A DNA stretch of 5,878 nt from Candidatus Omnitrophota bacterium. GTDB lineage: Bacteria; Omnitrophota; Gorgyraeia; 1-14-0-20-64-10; JACQQZ01. This document shows positions 4,842-5,878 of the stretch, one piece after another. The stretch spans positions 1 through 5,878 of the forward strand of contig JACQQZ010000131.1 in NCBI GenBank assembly GCA_016206755.1, read 5' to 3'. Under the pieces are notes generated by a model, which was given only the letters and a program-made list of their open reading frames with translations, ran no database searches and was not told the origin of the DNA. Position 1 is the stretch's first letter. Every line of letters begins with the position of its first letter. A program made the position numbers and the translations under genes.

Positions 4842-5878
4842 TTAAAAGTATTTTTCGAGTGGTTTTTGCCACGATGCTTTCAGTTGCTTCAAAGGAGCTT
4901 GAACGACCGGGGTTCCCTGGCGGCCCAGAATTTTTAAGGAAGTTTCCTGCGTTGTTTGCCCGATGCGAGCATGTGCGATGCCTTCGAGTGTTTTTTCAAA
5001 AGCGGTTTGATGTTCTTTGGAGACTTCCACAATGAAACGCGAGGTGGATTCAGAGAATAGAATCTGATCGTCTCGGGAAACGCCACCCTGGATGGGGACA
5101 TTTTTCAAAGAAACTTCCGCGCCCACCTCTCCTGCAAACGGCATCTCTGCCAAAGCGACCGCCAATCCGCCTTCCGAACAGTCATGGCAAGACAACACCC
5201 CGCCGCCGGCTGTGGCTTTCGAGAGCGCGGTGTAGATTGCCTTTGCAGCCGTGGGCTGCGTCACCGGAACGGAAGCCCCGATGTGACGCTGCAAAGCATA
5301 GTAGCCAGATCCGCCCAGTTCCGGTTTCGTGACACCCACGATGTAAATCAAATTGCCCGGGCCTTTCAAATCCATTGACACCGCTTTGCGCACATCCGGC
5401 ATGACCCCCACCGCAGAAATCAAAAGCGTGCCGGGAATCGACAGGCGCTCCATTCCCATTTTGTACTCATTGTGCAAGCTGTCTTTACCGGAGATAAACG
5501 GCGTGCCGTAGACTTTGGCCACGTCGTAACAAGCCAGCGCCGCGCGAACGAGCGAACCCAATACTTCAGGGCGATCGGTATTGCCCCAGCAAAAATTATC
5601 CAACAGCGCGACGCGATCGAGCGAACCGCCTACGGCAACGATTTGGCGCAATGCCTCATCAATGGCCGCAGCGGCCATCCAGTACGGATCGATGTCGCCG
5701 TATCGAAAATTGATGCCATTGGAGAGAATAATTCCGTTCCACGCGTTCAAATCAGGCCTCAAAACGGCTGCGTCCGAAGGACCGTCGTTTCGGGCGCCGA
5801 CAAAGGGCTTGAGAACCGATGCGCCCTGAACTTCATGGTCGTAGCGCCGGACAATCGGTTCCTTGCTGCAGGTGTCCC
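4842..5878 (-). CDS. purL: Phosphoribosylformylglycinamidine synthase PurL, C-terminal part
   Basis: The last 344 residues are visible; the gene continues past the right edge. PurL is the ATP-dependent synthetase subunit of FGAM synthase and accepts ammonia from PurQ. The fragment begins in CSKEPIVRRYDHEVQG (3-18), the start of the second PurM-like half of the protein. It continues with NDGPSDAAVLRPD (30-42), LLDNFCWGNTDRPE (91-104), FISGKDSLHNEY (127-138), SCHDCSEGGLAVALAEM (229-245) and LFSESTSRFIVEV (273-285), ending LEKYF. The separate purQ next door rules out the large fused PurL of the E. coli type. Compared with my memory of Bacillus PurL (about 740 aa), the 'HEVQG-x-S-VLKP-x-VG' and 'GKDSLHNEY' segments look more like an intermediate-length type near 1000 aa. 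That class assignment cannot be settled from this fragment. The coding frame is intact up to 5878. The TAA at 4844-4842 is followed by the repeat element. Confidence 0.96.
   Translation of the reverse strand, partial: DTCSKEPIVRRYDHEVQGASVLKPFVGARNDGPSDAAVLRPDLNAWNGIILSNGINFRYGDIDPYWMAAAAIDEALRQIVAVGGSLDRVALLDNFCWGNTDRPEVLGSLVRAALACYDVAKVYGTPFISGKDSLHNEYKMGMERLSIPGTLLISAVGVMPDVRKAVSMDLKGPGNLIYIVGVTKPELGGSGYYALQRHIGASVPVTQPTAAKAIYTALSKATAGGGVLSCHDCSEGGLAVALAEMPFAGEVGAEVSLKNVPIQGGVSRDDQILFSESTSRFIVEVSKEHQTAFEKTLEGIAHARIGQTTQETSLKILGRQGTPVVQAPLKQLKASWQKPLEKYF

Noticed and set aside
5868..5878. 11-mer gcaggtgtccc shared with 4740-4750 inside the repeat element
   Set aside because: At the window end it encodes the conserved PurL DTCSKEP stretch. 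The match stops at the window edge and shows no palindromic context, so it is probably chance.

Overview
The window is one strand of a tightly packed bacterial de novo purine (IMP) biosynthesis operon. Every gene lies on the minus strand, so transcription runs from high to low coordinates. The order is purL (C-terminal part, running off the right edge), purQ, purF, purM, purD, purE (N-terminal part, running off the left edge). All six products belong to recognisable families with their key motifs in place, and I see no frameshift or internal stop.

Organism: the DNA is moderately GC-rich. PurQ (264 aa) has the 'PNGS-x-x-x-IAGICD' and 'QHPRWTR' segments. The PurL fragment is of the 'SKEPIVRRYDHEVQG / GKDSLHNEY' type, which from memory is seen in Deltaproteobacteria, Planctomycetes and several candidate phyla rather than in Escherichia or Bacillus. 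A CCTGCC/GGCAGG palindrome that translates as 'PAGRQAG' in one frame is, as far as I recall, common in metagenome-derived candidate phyla such as Omnitrophota and Elusimicrobiota. My best guess is an uncultivated bacterium of that kind, at low confidence.

Layout: four of the five gene junctions (purQ/purF, purF/purM, purM/purD, purD/purE) are 4-nt stop/start overlaps of the form ATGA or GTGA, which points to translational coupling. Two ORF starts were therefore moved inward from the longest possible start: purF to 3893 and purD to 1441. The exception is the 157-bp purL-purQ gap. It holds a 143-bp repeat-like element (4690-4832) with imperfect inverted termini of about 26 nt, several internal hairpins and a directly repeated hairpin module. 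A 52-codon frame runs through this element and itself ends in an ATGA overlap with purQ. A second, much smaller palindrome (1458-1475) forms part of the C-terminal tail of purM and abuts the purD ribosome binding site.

Function: PurF starts the pathway (PRPP to phosphoribosylamine). PurD makes GAR. PurL with the glutaminase PurQ converts FGAR to FGAM. PurM closes the imidazole ring to AIR, and PurE moves the carboxylate of N5-CAIR to give CAIR. The GAR transformylase (purN or purT), purS, purK, purC, purB and purH are not in the window. No promoter, riboswitch, tRNA, rRNA, CRISPR array or transposase gene is visible. I see no previously undescribed biochemical system here; the unusual content is the two repeat insertions in an otherwise gapless operon.
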